From Romanomermis culicivorax (lineage: Eukaryota > Nematoda > Enoplea > Mermithida > Mermithidae): DNA of 64,000 nt. Position 1 is the stretch's first letter. Each line of letters begins with the position of its first letter. Shown piece by piece: positions 33,320 to 44,859 of this stretch. The position numbers and the translations under genes were made by a program. Where the stretch lies: positions 1,000,814-1,064,813 of the forward strand of contig CAWUHX010000080.1 in assembly GCA_963922205.1 (NCBI GenBank). The letters run 5' to 3'. The notes under the pieces were generated by a model, which had not been told where the DNA came from, made no database searches, and saw nothing but the letters and a program-made list of their open reading frames with translations.

Positions 33320-34584
33320 ATGACGGAGAATCTAAATTTTGAGCAAAGAGCCGTTATTTTTTATTTGATGCACTAAGGGAAGAAAGCCTGCGTCCAAAAT
33401 TCACACCGACTTGGTGGATGTTTACCGGGATAAGTTTAGCACATAGTGAAAAAACTGATAGCTTTGTTCAAGTCCGCTGTTCAATCCTTCGAAGATGGGA
33501 AGGCACCTGATGCAGAAACAACTGTGGCCACTGACGAACAATCCAAGCTATTCAATCTCTGGTCAAACAAGACAGGTGAAATAAAGTGCATCAGGTAGCT
33601 GGGATCCTTAGGCTTAGCTATGGTACCGCACAAATCCTTTTGGCCAAAAACCCGGGCTTGTTAAAGATGTAGGCAGGATGGTTACCCCGCTTGCTGACAC
33701 ATGATCAAAAATGTGATCATGTTGAAAAAAGTTTGACCCTTTTTCATCAGTTAAAAGAAAATAATGAAGATTTTATGAGACGATTGGTGACTGGAGATGA
33801 AACGTAGGTCTATTCTTACGATCGAGAGACAAAACAACAGTCGATGCAATAGGTGGACAAGGGGGGCAAGCCTCCAATCAAATCCAATGTTGTGAAGTCC
33901 GCAGTAAAAGTCATGTTGACCTTTTTTGGGATTCAGAGGGTCCCCTATTAATTGACTTTCTCCCAAACAAGCTTACAATAAATGGGGCCTATTGTTTTAC
34001 TTTTTTGCACCAACTCCACGATTTAATCAAGGAAACTAGGCGAGAAACGATTTCCAAACAAGTCTTGATTTTACACCATAAAACATTAACTCACCTCCAC
34101 ACGAAGCACATGTGACACAAGAAATCTCTAAAACCTGCAATTTCGAGTAACTCGATCATCCTGCCTACTCTCCTGATTTTGCATTGTCAGACTCTCCTGT
34201 TTTTGGGAAAATGAGATCAGACTTCAGAGGAAACCGTTTTCAGGAAAAAACGAGATCATTGCCTATAGTCTGTTTTTCTTGAAATGCTTCTAAATAATAA
34301 AAGTGGAAAGCAAGTAGTATTTCGGATTTTCACGATTTTCTAATAAGCAATATATCATACATGTCTGGAAATTTCTGAGCATACTGAGCTCACCTTAAAT
34401 AATTTTTTGAGTGAAAAATTTTATGGTAAAAGCTCTATGTAAACGATTTAGACGACATTACTGATTTGTGTCACTTTTCTATTTGGAAGCATTTTATAAA
34501 AAACAGACTATAGATCACATCACGGTTGAGAGGTCAAGTGAAAAATTCTGGCAGGAAGGGATAGAAAACTGTCGTGATCATTAG
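33320..34584 (+). pseudogene. mariner transposase pseudogene
   Basis: Starting at ATG 33320, frames in sequence resemble a Tc1/mariner transposase: an N-terminal helix-turn-helix region, a V-T-G-D-E-T catalytic block near 33790, a Y-S-P-D-F block near 34160 for the third catalytic residue and a C-terminal K-F-W-Q-E-G segment before TAG at 34582. Many stops and frameshifts, plus the MITE at 34264-34512, make it inactive. The enzyme would cut and paste at TA targets. Confidence 0.8.
34264..34512. mobile_element. MITE, copy 2, nested in the mariner
   Basis: It has the same ends and length as 20774-21022, with TA target duplications, and interrupts the 3' part of the transposase frame. It inserted after the mariner. 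Confidence 0.8.
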
Positions 34585-34690
34585 CTTAAGTGTTTTAACA
34601 TGTCTGGTTATTATATTGAAAAGTTATATTGTTTTGTTGATCAATTGTCAATTTTTAGTAAAAAGCTATACTTCACTTAATCATCCCTTA

Positions 34691-36400
34691 GTTACCCTTG
34701 GTATAATGTTGTTTTCAATTTTCCAACCTGTGCACATCATTTCAAAAATGCCAAAAATGCAAATTTAAAATAAAAATCTCTTGCGAATATTCTCTTTCTA
34801 TCAAATAGTCGAAGATTGTCTCTGTTTCCGCCGAGTCAGAAAGTTTTTCACATATTTATTGGGTGCTTGTATATTCAAGGCAAGTGATATACAAAATGAT
34901 TCTTGTATTTGTGAAAAACGTGGGCAGGATTTTCATCATTTGATGATGAGCCCAAATTTCCTCTATAATTTTAGCTAAGCTATTTTTTGACTGAAAACAA
35001 TTGACAGATGCTTCACCTAAGCTCCTTCACAGCTAGTTCGAACATTCCAATATTTTTCCAGGACTGGTAAATAACCAAAAATTAGAAAGGAGTGAATTTT
35101 GTGAGTCCCATCTAAGCCAAATAATGAATACAACACATCAAAAGGGATGATTTTCTGATTAGCTAAGGCACAAAAAAATAAATTTCGAAAAAATTTTGCT
35201 GGACACAATCTACGATAAAATTTAAATATCGTTGGATATGTCTACTGGTATAATACACTTCGTCAAGTTGGAATATTAATCCTCTGAACATTGATCTGAT
35301 AGATAAAAAGCTAAATTTTATAGTCAACTCAATCATTCTCTAGTCTGGGAAAAAGCAATGATCATTCTGAAAATGTTGAATCAGAATAGTGTTGGGAGTG
35401 AATATAGTCTATATCAAAGGTTATGCAAATTAGCCGAAAGAAATTTGCATGAATGGCAGGCATGCATAGACTGCTTCTCATACATTTTGGTCATTCGTAT
35501 TTTTGATAGTAAAAAGATAGGATGGACTGACCATTATTTCTTATTTCATTATTTCGTATTGTGGTATTATTTGTCCGAAACACAACGTGTCCCATCATAT
35601 GGACATCACCGATTTATTCTTCAGTGCAGGAAATGCAGGTTAGGCACCAGGCTTCAGGAGTACTCACCCTGCGTGCAAGTCTACATTCACAACACAGTTC
35701 TCTTCCTGACGACCGGAATAATTTGTTGATCGGAAGGCTTTGTGTTCAGAGAGTGCTTGGATGATCTGCAGCTCAAGTGAACTGAATCAGGTATTGGGAC
35801 AGACCGAACTGTTTTGCCAAAATTCTACCTTAAGACTCGTCCTGTGAAGGTGTCAAGTAGTGTAGTTGCTACTAAGTCCTCTTATTCTCAAACTTAACTT
35901 AAGTCCCATCTCGACAATAGTAAAACATATTGTTACAGATTCAGTCGTGTAAAAGATGACGATTTGTTGTATTTTAACATAGTAACTTCGAATTTTCGTC
36001 GTATTTTTTAAATAAATATACTTTTATCATTTCAGAACAGATCTTACTAAATGGGCTCCAGAGTAAAATGAAAATTTCATTCATACTTTTCACTCAAACA
36101 TACTATTTCAGGGTACAGATGGTTCATGGAATCGATTCAGGTTCGAGGAGGAAGTTAAATACTTTATAGCAGATTCAGAATCAGAACCATTTAGATAATT
36201 CAGAAGGTTCATGCAATCAGTGAGAGGAGAATTTTTTGTCAAATTAAGCCAGTATCTTCAATCTTAAACTTACTAGTTGTTGTGGTGGTAGTAGATCTAA
36301 TGCTTGCCCTGATTCGGGCTTCTGCTCCATGGAAAAGGTTCACTAGAATTATTAAACATAGAATCAAATAGGACATGGTTGTATGAATAAAAATTGTGCT
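34691..36400. repeat. Right part of segmental duplication copy 1, with an extra segment
   Basis: 34700-35345 and 36060-36350 align with 45700-46330 and 46750-46990. The segment 35357-36050 has no counterpart. It contains a 123-codon frame (35358-35729) with a WQACIDC string faintly like the C-x3-C part of a PAN first-half exon, but with one residue missing and no matching splice sites. I do not call it a gene. Confidence 0.5.
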
Positions 36401-37009
36401 TAATGATGAAAAGTTCCTCTTTTCATGGCAATAAATAACTGTTTGCTCAGCTGATTATTGCTTCCAAAATTAACACAAAGCAACATAGACAGAGAGCCCA
36501 ATTTACGGGCAACACTCTATGGTTCATTTTCTGCTATGTTCGACTTATTCGAGAAACAAGGTAAAAAAAGAACCGAACTTTAACTTTTCACAGCAAAATT
36601 CACGTTCAATGCGTCAAAGTTGTTATGTTTGAAGTCTCACATGCGCGTTTCTGCCCACAGCAGTAAAATCTGAAAATTCGTGTCATATCGTGATTTATAT
36701 AATGGTCCATACCTAGAGCTCTCGTGATAATATTCATTAGGAATAGGGATATCCGAAAAATTAATACGTCATACACGTTGGAAACAACTAAACAATTTTA
36801 AAATTTGAAAATTCAAATGCGAACAAAATGAAGAAAGTATAAATTTAGACCATATATGAACAAAAACTAAATCAAGATGAAAATCAAACAAAATTGAATA
36901 TTATACATGAAAATCCAAAACAAAACATTAATAAATGGATGAATAACAAAGCAAAAACCTTAATTTCAACAAAAAAACTCAAAATTCTAAGACTTAAATT
37001 CTATTCATA
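36401..37009. other. Intergenic, no gene seen
   Basis: A-rich sequence without recognisable coding or repeat structure. Confidence 0.35.
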
Positions 37010-38410
37010 AAAGAAATTGCCGACTGTCACCGATTTCTAATATTTAATCAGTGAGAATCAGTAACTGTCGGTGAATTTGAGAGATGAACCAGCAGTCGAC
37101 AGAATCGCTGACTGTCATCGATTTCTAATATTCAATCATTGACAGTCAGCGATTTGGCCGATTAATCCCTCGAAATCGGTAACTGTCCCCGATTTTTATC
37201 AATGAATTTCTGAAGTGGGCAGCGGTTGAAGACCCACTTGCTTTTATAACAACTCTTATTTTTCTAAAGACAAAAACAAAATCATGTTGTCCCTGAAAAT
37301 AGCAAAGCATCTGCACATGTCAATCGTATACACGTGAAATCTTGATGTTTTTTTGGTTTTGAATCATCTTTGCATACATATATCCCATAGAAAAAGCTAA
37401 AAATACCCTTGTGGTGCCTCGGGTAACTTTGGCTTCCTGTGCTTAGTATGCTAAGAAACTGATATATTGTTTTATTTCCCTGATTTCATCCTGATTCCTG
37501 CAATTAAAATTACTAATTGTCCGCAATCCGCGACTGTCGGCAACAAAGATCTTAAGATTTTTTTCACTTATGAATTTCTAAAATCGGGAACAGTCGCTGA
37601 GTCTCATAGAGTCAACGACTGTTGGTGACACTGGGCGAACAGTGAGTAAAAATCAGCAACCGACAGCTAAAGAATCCTAGGTTTTTTTCATTTCTGAATT
37701 GATAGAATCCAGAACAGTCCTTGAAGAAATTCCCATGGAGTTCGTGATAGTTGGTGACTGAGTTATATTTTTAAAAATATGACTGGCCTTAGGGCTCAGA
37801 CCGATTTTTCCTATTTTGATTGGTGGGGTCGGAGGAGGAAGGTAAAATCGGTAGGAGTTGTTGTTGGGCAGGAGAGATAGCCAGGATTCGACCTTGACGC
37901 CATTGCTTCCCTGCATCTGTGTCAAAATTCGGAATGAATCCTCAGAGTCCAGAACAGAAATACAACTTACTAAAGAGAACCCTGGCTAAAATTAGACAGA
38001 CCAATTATTACACTTTGAGGCAAAAAAAACAATTCCTAACTATTCATTTAAAAGCTCACCTCCCTCACATAGAGACGGGCGCAGCACGGTGGGGCATGTT
38101 TTACTAGCGGGAATTTGTCAAAAACTGAGTGTGTCAGATTTCACACTACAACAACAGTTGGTAACAATCAATGACGAATAGCAAATATCAGCAGCAGAAA
38201 TCCTAGGATTTTTTCACTTCTGGATTCGTGGAATAAGGAACAGTTGCTGATGAAATTCCACAGTCTGCAACAGTTGGTGGCAGTTAGAGTCAGTCGGTGA
38301 CAATCCATAACCATCAGCAACAAAAATCCGAGGATTTTTTCACTTCTGAATTGATAAAATCGGGAAATCTCGCTGATGAAATTCTCACGCTGATGAAGTT
38401 ATCAAGAAGT
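37010..38410. repeat. Diverged tandem repeat (satellite-like)
   Basis: A phrase of the form tcctaggattttttcacttctg, then gaattgatagaatcgggaacagt, then cgctgatgaaatt recurs with changes near 37550, 37675, 38202 and 38326. Shorter pieces with actgtc and gatttctaatatt recur from 37030 to 37200. The unit is roughly 125 bp. Confidence 0.6.
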
Positions 38411-39232
38411 TTAACAAATTATAATGATTTTCCTAGCTCCTTCAAGTGAGTTGCACTGAAAGTGGACCGATTAGGCCCAAACCAATTCTAAAACTTGTAT
38501 TCAGTTTAATAGCTTATTATCTATTGTACCGATTTTTCTTCCTGTATAGAAATCAACAGAACAATGACAAGCACAAAAAATCATCTAATCATCAGAAACT
38601 TTTATTCCAAAACTCCACCAGTTGTTCAAGCTTACAGGGATGAACAAAGTTTTTTACTTACTAAAATTTGAACGTAGCTAAAATTTTCCTTTTCCATAAT
38701 TTTTTACTTACAGTAAACATCTCCAAAATATCCAAACTCATATAGAATATTTGCATATGTGCCTTTCCATATTTTAGTCAATCTCCATAAATTTTGCATA
38801 ACTATTCACATTATGTTCTTTGTCATCTTGTGCGCTTCTTTGGCCAAGTTAGCCAGTATGTGTTGCATTCCCTCAGTTTTCGTGTGGCATTTTGCAGTCA
38901 TATTCCGTTCATGATAATAAACTTCATTGAAAAGAGCGTCTCCTCTGGCTGAACTCCTGCAACTTTGCCCTTATCTTCTTATTGTGTGTTCTCTTTTTTC
39001 TTGTATTTTATTCTTGTGTGCTTTATTCATTATTCAGTTTTTTTGTCCACTTTTCAAGCCAAATTCCGAATCTGTGATCTCTTTTCCACCATCATCCAAT
39101 CATGAATATTTCACTAGTCGTCTATATCTTGGACTACCATTAAAATTTTATTGTCACGACAACTAGACAGAAGAAGGATTACAAAATATGTATTTCTAAA
39201 TTCCTAGAAAAAGAATAAAAATAATGATGCAC
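38411..39232. other. Intergenic, 3' side of a minus-strand gene
   Basis: No exon recognised. A minus-strand AATAAA (tttatt on the plus strand near 39147) could end the gene at 39233-39619. Confidence 0.4.
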
Positions 39233-39619
39233 TCAGTTTCTCCAATAATCTTTAGAATCAGTATAACGTGTCGCATCATGTCCTTTCGTCACCATGTGGT
39301 AGTTAGAGAGCTCAATCACATCAACTGTTCGCTTTGTGAATCCTGGATGAACATTACAAGATTGATCATAAATCTGAAAAAAACTCGAAAATCATGTGAC
39401 TCTAAAGCTCTAAAATTAGTTCGTTTATGCAGTTTACCAAAGCTATCGTCCTATTGCATTCCACGAGAATAGCAGCTTGTTGAGGTGAACCATCAGCTTC
39501 GAATCTTCCATCCGAGTTGAAAATTGCTATAGGTAGCATGAATACTCCAACTGATCCTTTCGGGTGATCCGTTTTACAGAAAGCTAGAACATTTTCACCT
39601 TTCTCCCACTGGGAAACAG
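39233..39619 (-). CDS. Last two exons of an unidentified minus-strand gene
   Basis: Exon 39438-39619 starts after a gtattttttag acceptor (phase 1) and ends phase 0 at a GTAAAC donor. Exon 39233-39373 starts after tttttttcag in phase 0 and ends with TGA at 39233-39235. The 108 residues are mixed in composition with four Cys (including VLAFCKTDHPKG and LVECNRT) and look like a folded domain, not random translation. I do not recognise the family. Upstream exons should lie above 39640; none is certain. The phase match and the two good acceptors are the main support. Confidence 0.5.
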
Positions 39620-39859
39620 CTAAAAAATACAAAAAATCTTAAGGCCAAGAAATGTCAAAAACTGCACAGCAATTCATTCAATGCTCTACATGAGATTTCA
39701 TCATTTCGGATTAAATTGTGCAATTTCGATACCATCAATATGTTCATTCGAGTTTGAAGAATGAGCTGGCTCAACATTAATCTTTTTTTTGACAAATTCA
39801 AATCAATAAAAAGTCACTCATGTGCTCAGTTGATTATTGATTAAATTTGATTTTTATTT

Positions 39860-40080
39860 TTTGGTTGAAATAACGAAAAATTTGATGTGGAAGGCGTCTG
39901 ACATGCTTGTATCCATGTGGCTGGGACATCCAAAGAATAGTGCTCATGCTTATATTGAAGGGTTTCACGCGGATGCCAGACTTCTTCCACTGCTGGCCTG
40001 TGTGGGGATAAGGGTAGCTATACCATAAGACTTGGTTTCGAGTCCTATGGTAATGGCTGGTTTCGAAATCTACGCATTGG
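39860..40080 (+). repeat. Possible tRNA-derived repeat head
   Basis: A B-box-like GGTTTCGAGTCC at about 40033-40044 follows a ggggataagggtagct segment. It could be a worn SINE head. No second copy is evident in the window. Confidence 0.25.
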
Positions 40081-40495
40081 ATGAATTTTCAAAAAAAAAT
40101 TGTAGATTTTCTTGTTAAAAATGAACAAAAAAATTTGCATATTTATGTAAATTTTTTACACAATAAAATATGAAAGAAAGAATATTTTTACAAAATGATA
40201 GCAGAAGAAAATTAAATCAATGTGCTTTGATACTCTGTGAATCACGTAAGAAAAGTCTCACAATTAGATCATAAATTCTAAGAGTATGTCAAGACATTAT
40301 GTCCTTGAGTACATATTATAAGAACACTACAGAATCTAATGCTCGATGATTGAGCAATACTCGAGATTATATAAGCAAGGCATATGAACTGAGCATTCAA
40401 GATTATAAGGAAATCATAATGATTATGGACATATGAGGCTTTAAAATGTTACATAAATTTTTGGTCTTTGATATTTTATGAGTCCATTAGGGCTA

Positions 40496-41560
40496 TTTTC
40501 ATGTGAGCGAATTCCCAAATAAGCGTATTCCCAATTGAACGATTCCAAACGAGCGATCGAGAATGTAATGATTGTCTTTTCATATTATGCTTTTTTACCT
40601 CATATTTTTCTGTGTATGTATTTATTTTTTTCGTTTTCTGCGTGTATTGTTGTGTTTTCGTCTACGTATGTTTCTACGTTTCCATCTTTTTTCTGTGCTT
40701 TCCTTCATTTTCTTCCTTCTTGTCATCTAACTTTTTCTTTTTCTGCTCATAATACAATACATTACAAGTTTTCATTTTAAATATTCGTAGTCTCCTGTGT
40801 AATTCTTGTACAGTTGGGGATACTAGAGTATTTTATCGTTGTAAGCGTGAAAATCTTCATAAAAAGCATTAACAAAAGAATGTTGGAAAAAACAAGACAT
40901 AGTAGGAAAGGAAACGTCAACAAAAATGAAGGCATAATAAGTGAAATTCGGTAGAAAAGCGTTAGAAAATGGAAGAAATCGTGAAAAAAAAGAAAAAGCA
41001 ACACAGAAAAAGTAGCAAGAAAGAAAGAAAAGAATATTGTGAAAAAAGAACAAAAAAAGAAAGAATCAGGATAATAGAAAAAGATAAAGGTAAAGACGTA
41101 AAAGCAAAAAATTAAGATGAAAAGTAGGTAAGAATGAAGAAAAATACACAAGGGATAAAACCAAATAGGAAATAGAGTTTGCCGAATTATAAAGGAGACA
41201 ATGCTTATTAAAAATAATTACAACTTGTAATGTATTGCATCATGACATAAAAAGAAAAACGTAAGTGACAAGAAAAAAGAAAATGAAAAAAGCAGAGACA
41301 AAAGCTAAACATGCAAAAATATACATAAATAAAAATTTAGACAACACACAGAACGAAAGAAATAAATACAAAGAAAAATATAAGGTGAAGAAGAAAAAAT
41401 TGAAGAAAGTGTTATTACATTTTCTATCGCTCGTTTGGAATCGCCCAATTGGAAATTCGCACAATTGAGAATCGCTCACATGGGAATGACTCAATTGTGA
41501 ATTCGCTCATTTGGGAACTCGATCATCACTTAGGAATCGCTCACTTGGAAACATTACACC
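40496..41560. mobile_element. Foldback element with tandem-repeat arms (1)
   Basis: The outer arms (40496-40560 and 41415-41560) are made of short units of the gagcgattcccaaat type in opposite orientation. The inverted homology continues inward to about 40790 and 41200, including aatacattacaagtt against aacttgtaatgtatt. The loop is purine-rich on the plus strand. No protein is encoded. The right outer arm has more units than the left. Confidence 0.75.
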
Positions 41561-42245
41561 CCATAATATAACACTTTATGTCCTATATCATTGTTACGAT
41601 AAAAGAATATGCCTTTATTGCTCTACAAAGTACTGGGCTTGCAGAGCCATGTGATGGCCTAATTGCAACAGTGGTGGTGTATACAGTGAGGGCTGTTCGA
41701 TGAACAGCTGGGGGCACTAGTGCAACACCTCATTCCTTTGAGGAGCAAGAACCAAGCAATCTTCACTCGAATGCTCGATCTTCTGCATACAAGCCTGGTA
41801 GCATGCCAACTGTGCTAATTGTGCCACGTGGATTGTCAAGTAATCACGGTTGTATTGGTAGTTCCGGATGCGGGGCTCAAGTGGCAATGACGACCTCTAC
41901 ACATAACTATATTAGGTGTACGACTTGTGGAAGGCTCAAATGAGGTGAAGTTGTATTTTCTAGCCTTATGTAGTTAGCCTGAGACAAAGGAATCATGTTT
42001 TCTAGAAGTAAAGTAATAGACTCCCAAGTTTTTTTCTGGACTGCTCTGTTCTCTGTATGCAAAATTAAGACAAAAATTGTCAGTGCTGTTGAAATTGTTT
42101 ACAGAAAGCTTCTATTGTACTCATGAATGGATATGCTGTTCACGAATTTACAGTCCTCTGCGACATGTGGTTGGGCAAAGAATGTAAGAAAGCATCCTTT
42201 GGAAGCATTCCATGAAAAACAAATTATTGTTTTCCAATGAATTGG
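41561..42245. other. Spacer between two foldback elements
   Basis: Somewhat less AT-rich, with short cysteine-containing frames on both strands but no supported exon. Confidence 0.35.
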
Positions 42246-43138
42246 CGTGACGCGTCACTAGGACGCAAGACCTTAGGACGCAGGCGATAGGACGCAGACA
42301 TTAGGACGCAGGGACATTAGGACGCAGGACATTGGGACGCAAGACATTAGGACGCAAAGACATTAGGACGCAAGGACATTAGGACCCAGAAATTTAACCC
42401 CAGAATTTGTGAAAGTCAATCTGAAGGGTATTATTCACTGTTCTGGAGGCTCACTTAGAAGTGGGTTCAAAGAAACTGAAGAGTCTTGAATGCCTTCCAC
42501 ATTGCAACTTTTTCTGTTTTCGAATGAGTTTGAAAAGCAGTGTCAGTTCATGCTCAGTTTAAACCTGAAAAATATTGATTCTATTTTTAGACAAAAAGAA
42601 AGCTGTGAATGTACCGTGGGAAACTAATGATCAGTGAAAAGTCCCAAAACGCCACATCCCGGAGTCTTATGGAAAAAGTCTTACGAGCAGTTTGTTTTGA
42701 AAAATAATAGGGAACCATAAAATTTTAGTGTGCGCCAAAAAATAACAGAAAGTGCTAGAATTGTAAAAATTCATTAATATTTGTTTCTCTCATGTTAGCA
42801 TTTGGACATGCAAATGGATCAGGTGTGTCACTGGATCTCGAAAAGACAAGGGCTTGATTTTTCTTGAGTGTCACTTTCTCTCATTAGAAAAAATGAAATC
42901 ATGAACACGAAATAGTACATTATTAACACATATCTTTCATATAATAAAATTAATGCTGGGAAAAATTTCCATGCAGCAATAAATTCGATTATTTTGTGAC
43001 ACGATTATATGCTTTAACGTCCTGGGATGTTAAAAGTTCTGTATCCTAGTGTCTTTGCGTCCTAATGTCCTGTGTCCTAATGTTCCAGCATCCTAATGTC
43101 TGCGTCCTAATGTCTTGCGTCCTAACGGCATAGCGCCC
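42246..43138. mobile_element. Foldback element with minisatellite arms (2)
   Basis: The left arm (42246-42400) repeats a TTAGGACGCA(A/G)GACA-type unit eight or nine times. The right arm (43010-43138) repeats its reverse complement (GCGTCCTAATGTC). The outermost ends, GGCGTGACGCGTCACTAGG and the complement of GGGCGCTATGCCGTTAGG, are also similar. The spacer of about 600 bp has no gene. Confidence 0.8.
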
Positions 43139-43177
43139 TTCAATAATGATGAAGATCGTTCGTGCAAAAAAACTTAC

Positions 43178-43427
43178 CACCTACGGCATCAAAACAATAT
43201 TGTAATAAGGGTGCTTCGGGCCTACCGTACTCGTAATAGTCGTAGTGACTGTAAGACCAAGGGCATCTAGGACGAAGCTGGTTTTCATGTCTGATAATTA
43301 TATTAAGTCCAGTGTCACTTGGACTTGGATGTTTACAGCTCTCCCCGATTGCGACGCCCAATGCAGCAAAGCAGAGTATCAATAAACAACAAAATGTTGC
43401 TTGCATCTTTGAATTGTTCATATACAA
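43178..43427 (-). CDS. First exon of a small secreted peptide gene
   Basis: From ATG 43427 (or 43406) the minus strand encodes a signal peptide rich in Leu, Cys and Ala, then about 55 residues with four Cys and many Tyr and Pro. Codons lead into a perfect GTAAGT donor at 43177 in phase 1. The frame also stays open past the donor to TAA, so an unspliced 95-residue product is possible. The family is not recognised. The expected next exon would lie on the far side of the foldback element at 42246-43138, which may sit in the intron. Confidence 0.5.
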
Positions 43428-44859
43428 TTGATAATGTGCAAAAAATGAAAATAAATTATATAGTGAACGAAAATTTTTGATTCAAAAACGGCAAAGCCTG
43501 TGTTGAACTCGAAAACAGCCGGACGCTCCAATACAAAAAGATCCAGGAAAGCAGAATATGAAAATTCGTGAAATTTTCGAGTTTTACTTCAATTTCCAAA
43601 CTTGCTACAGTAAAGTCTATTAAGGAAAAATTTTGTCAGTATGGTATATGCACAAAGAAGACGACTTGAGTTACTCCTGGACCATTAGATACTGAATTAT
43701 ATTATTTTCAGGGATCAATAATCAGAATCCTTGGTAAAAGCCATGATTTGCATCTAATCTACAAATTTTGAAATTGATATCTAGAATAAATAATACGAAA
43801 TGTTCAGAATTGTTGTGAGAAATCGAGATTTAAGTCAGAATTGTGGTTTACATGGAAATTAAGAATTCTTGTAGAAATTTCATAATTCTGACAAAACTCA
43901 AAGTTTTGGTACTTCTATTTCTGTTCAAAGGTTTTGGTCATAATCTAGATTTTGGGCAGAATAAACATTTTTAAAATTTCAAAGTGACAGGAAATACTGT
44001 CTTAAGTTAGTTAGAAGCCACATCTGCTTTATTTTTTAGGAGCTGACACATTACAATTATGGTGACTAAGTTTTCTCACACTTTTGTTACAATACGTTTG
44101 CAGGTGATATTTTTAGACGATGACTAATTTGTTTATACCATATGATGTTCGAAAATATTCCTCTATCTATGGTTAAGTACATAAAGCTCAAAAAAAGAAT
44201 AAACCGCGCTTTTGTATGTAATTGTTATTTCATAATTTGCTACATCTATGTGTTAACTTTTGATATGGAAGCACTGGAAACGGCGTTATTTTTCAGTGTT
44301 TCTCTTTGTATTTCTTCTAATTGCTTTGTTACTGGTATTATCCAAATCCTTCATTTTGATGAATGCTAAAAAAAACAATATCACCTGCAACTGTTACTTG
44401 GATGAAACAAAACTGAAATCGTAAATTGCTGTAAAAAATTGGATTTTTTGAGTCGAGTTTTCTAAATATAAGTATGCCATTTGAAAATAATATATTGAGC
44501 CCATATTTTGCAACTTAACCACCACTATTATTCGGTAATATAGTAAAAGTTAAAAAATTGATTGAGCAAGAATATTATGAACTCGTTAATTTTCGAACAG
44601 CAGAAGTGTTGAAGTTTCTTAAATAGAAAATTTAGATTTTAAATGAAACTTTGTAATTGGTATAAATTCCAACATCTAATAATAAAAATGCAAAATACTA
44701 ACGAAGTTCGAGATTTTATAAGTTTTATGACCATCTAGATAAAGTCAGAGTTACATTAGGAAAAAATCAACTTTTCTACTGCATAACTAGTCGAAACGTG
44801 ATGAGAAATCTAGTTCAGAATTTTAGGAAAATACTGTTCTCCAACAAAATATTAATATT
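43428..44859. other. Intergenic; short inverted repeat at 44095-44392
   Basis: The segment gcaggtgatattt at about 44100 is inverted near 44380 (aatatcacctgc), enclosing some 270 bp. This may be a small MITE; no target duplication is clear. Otherwise AT-rich without genes. Confidence 0.35.

Larger units (their letters stand above)
33171..34688 (+). mobile_element. mariner-type DNA transposon, decayed
   Basis: Inverted ends GTGATCAAGTGAAGTATAGC (left) and the complement of GATGATTAAGTGAAGTATAGC (right) are flanked by TA at 33169-33170 and 34689-34690. The paralogous sequence near 45690 is uninterrupted at this point and has a single TA, which confirms the insertion boundaries. It carries a broken transposase gene and a nested MITE. 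Confidence 0.85.

Noticed and set aside
35358..35729. 123-codon frame with a PAN-like Cys cluster
   Set aside because: The Cys spacing is wrong by one residue and splice sites of the PAN type are missing.
40535..41151. Long hydrophobic Phe/Leu-rich frames on both strands
   Set aside because: They come from the pyrimidine/purine-rich foldback loop, not from a membrane protein gene.
42255..42400. CRISPR-like regular repeats
   Set aside because: Units are 15-18 bp, contiguous without unique spacers, and mirrored at 43010-43138; this is a minisatellite arm in a eukaryotic genome.
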